From: Symbiobacterium sp.
GTDB lineage: Bacteria; Bacillota; Sulfobacillia; DUSP01; DYEP01
DNA: 40,878 nucleotides
Reading direction: 5' to 3'
Assembly: GCA_020725675.1 (NCBI GenBank)
Contig: DYEP01000122.1
Span: 1 to 40,878, forward strand
Part shown: in pieces, positions 40,792 through 40,878 of the stretch
Numbering within the stretch: the first letter of the stretch is position 1
How the letters are laid out: each line of letters opens with the position of its first letter
Notes under the pieces: generated by a model
Seen by the model: the letters and a program-made list of their open reading frames with translations, nothing else
What the model was told of the DNA's origin: nothing
Databases searched by the model: none
Program-made: the position numbers and the translations under genes

Positions 40792-40878
40792 GCAAAAGTA
40801 GTTCAAAGGTTTCCGGGAAAAGGATTTTACCTCCTGGCAGTTCGACTGCTTGCGAAAGAGCCACCTTTCCCGGGTCAA

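Noticed and set aside
1-40878. CRISPR arrays, tRNAs, rRNAs, insertion sequences, attachment sites
   Set aside because: No regularly spaced short repeats, cloverleaf or transposase genes were seen on reading both strands; tRNAs could in principle be missed by eye, but no gap has the right features.

Overview
The window looks like a chromosomal segment of an endospore-forming Clostridia-type Firmicute of moderate to high G+C. The pointers are SpoVM, SPOCS-domain coat proteins, a PASTA kinase, RemA, an FMN-riboswitch-controlled RibU, and the conserved Firmicute order yicC-(mihF)-remA-gmk-rpoZ-priA-def-fmt-(Zn protease)-rsmB-rlmN-PP2C-PASTA kinase-rsgA-rpe. A Desulfotomaculum/Pelotomaculum/Moorella-like anaerobe would fit, but the genus cannot be fixed from this sequence. 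Almost every gene is on the minus strand; only rpmB and one FMN-binding lipoprotein gene are clearly plus. TTG and GTG starts and 1-14 nt stop/start overlaps are common. No tRNA, rRNA, insertion sequence or CRISPR array was seen.

Region 1 (1-2830): a dynamin-like GTPase, ribosomal protein L28 (rpmB, plus) and, convergent with it, a 27-codon spoVM preceded by a small membrane-protein gene.

Region 2 (2927-19759): a 17 kb sporulation-type island. It holds seven GT4 glycosyltransferases, a GDP-mannose dehydratase-like enzyme, a UDP-glucose dehydrogenase, a sugar-1-phosphate nucleotidyltransferase, a PGI/PMI-type SIS isomerase, a DegT-fold protein without its catalytic lysine, and three SPOCS (DUF3794) proteins, one of them very divergent. 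It divides into four transcription units: DegT to GT (19759-12424), two SPOCS genes with their own leaders, and GT to dehydratase (9574-2927). Each of these leaders, and that of the spoVM unit, contains a CATANNNTG element resembling the -10 of mother-cell sigma factors E/K. No flippase, polymerase or exporter is present. The inferred job is to make sugar nucleotides and glycosylate a SPOCS-based spore coat or exosporium layer inside the mother cell. SpoVM and SPOCS proteins act on the same SpoIVA-centred morphogenetic axis, so their adjacency is suggestive.

Region 3 (19827-20690): ribU with an FMN riboswitch, a leader terminator and a good sigma-A promoter.

Region 4 (20730-31968): a housekeeping operon, priA-def-fmt-Zn protease-(27-aa peptide)-rsmB-rlmN-PP2C-kinase-rsgA-rpe. 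Region 5 (31969-32698): a 730-nt gap where coaBC is usually found, with a terminator and competing hairpins. Region 6 (32699-35015): yicC-mihF-remA-gmk-rpoZ. Region 7 (35218-40732): FMN-binding lipoprotein (plus), then a Ca2+ ATPase-dapF-dapL operon making meso-diaminopimelate, and a 35-aa rubredoxin-like zinc-ribbon protein at the right edge.
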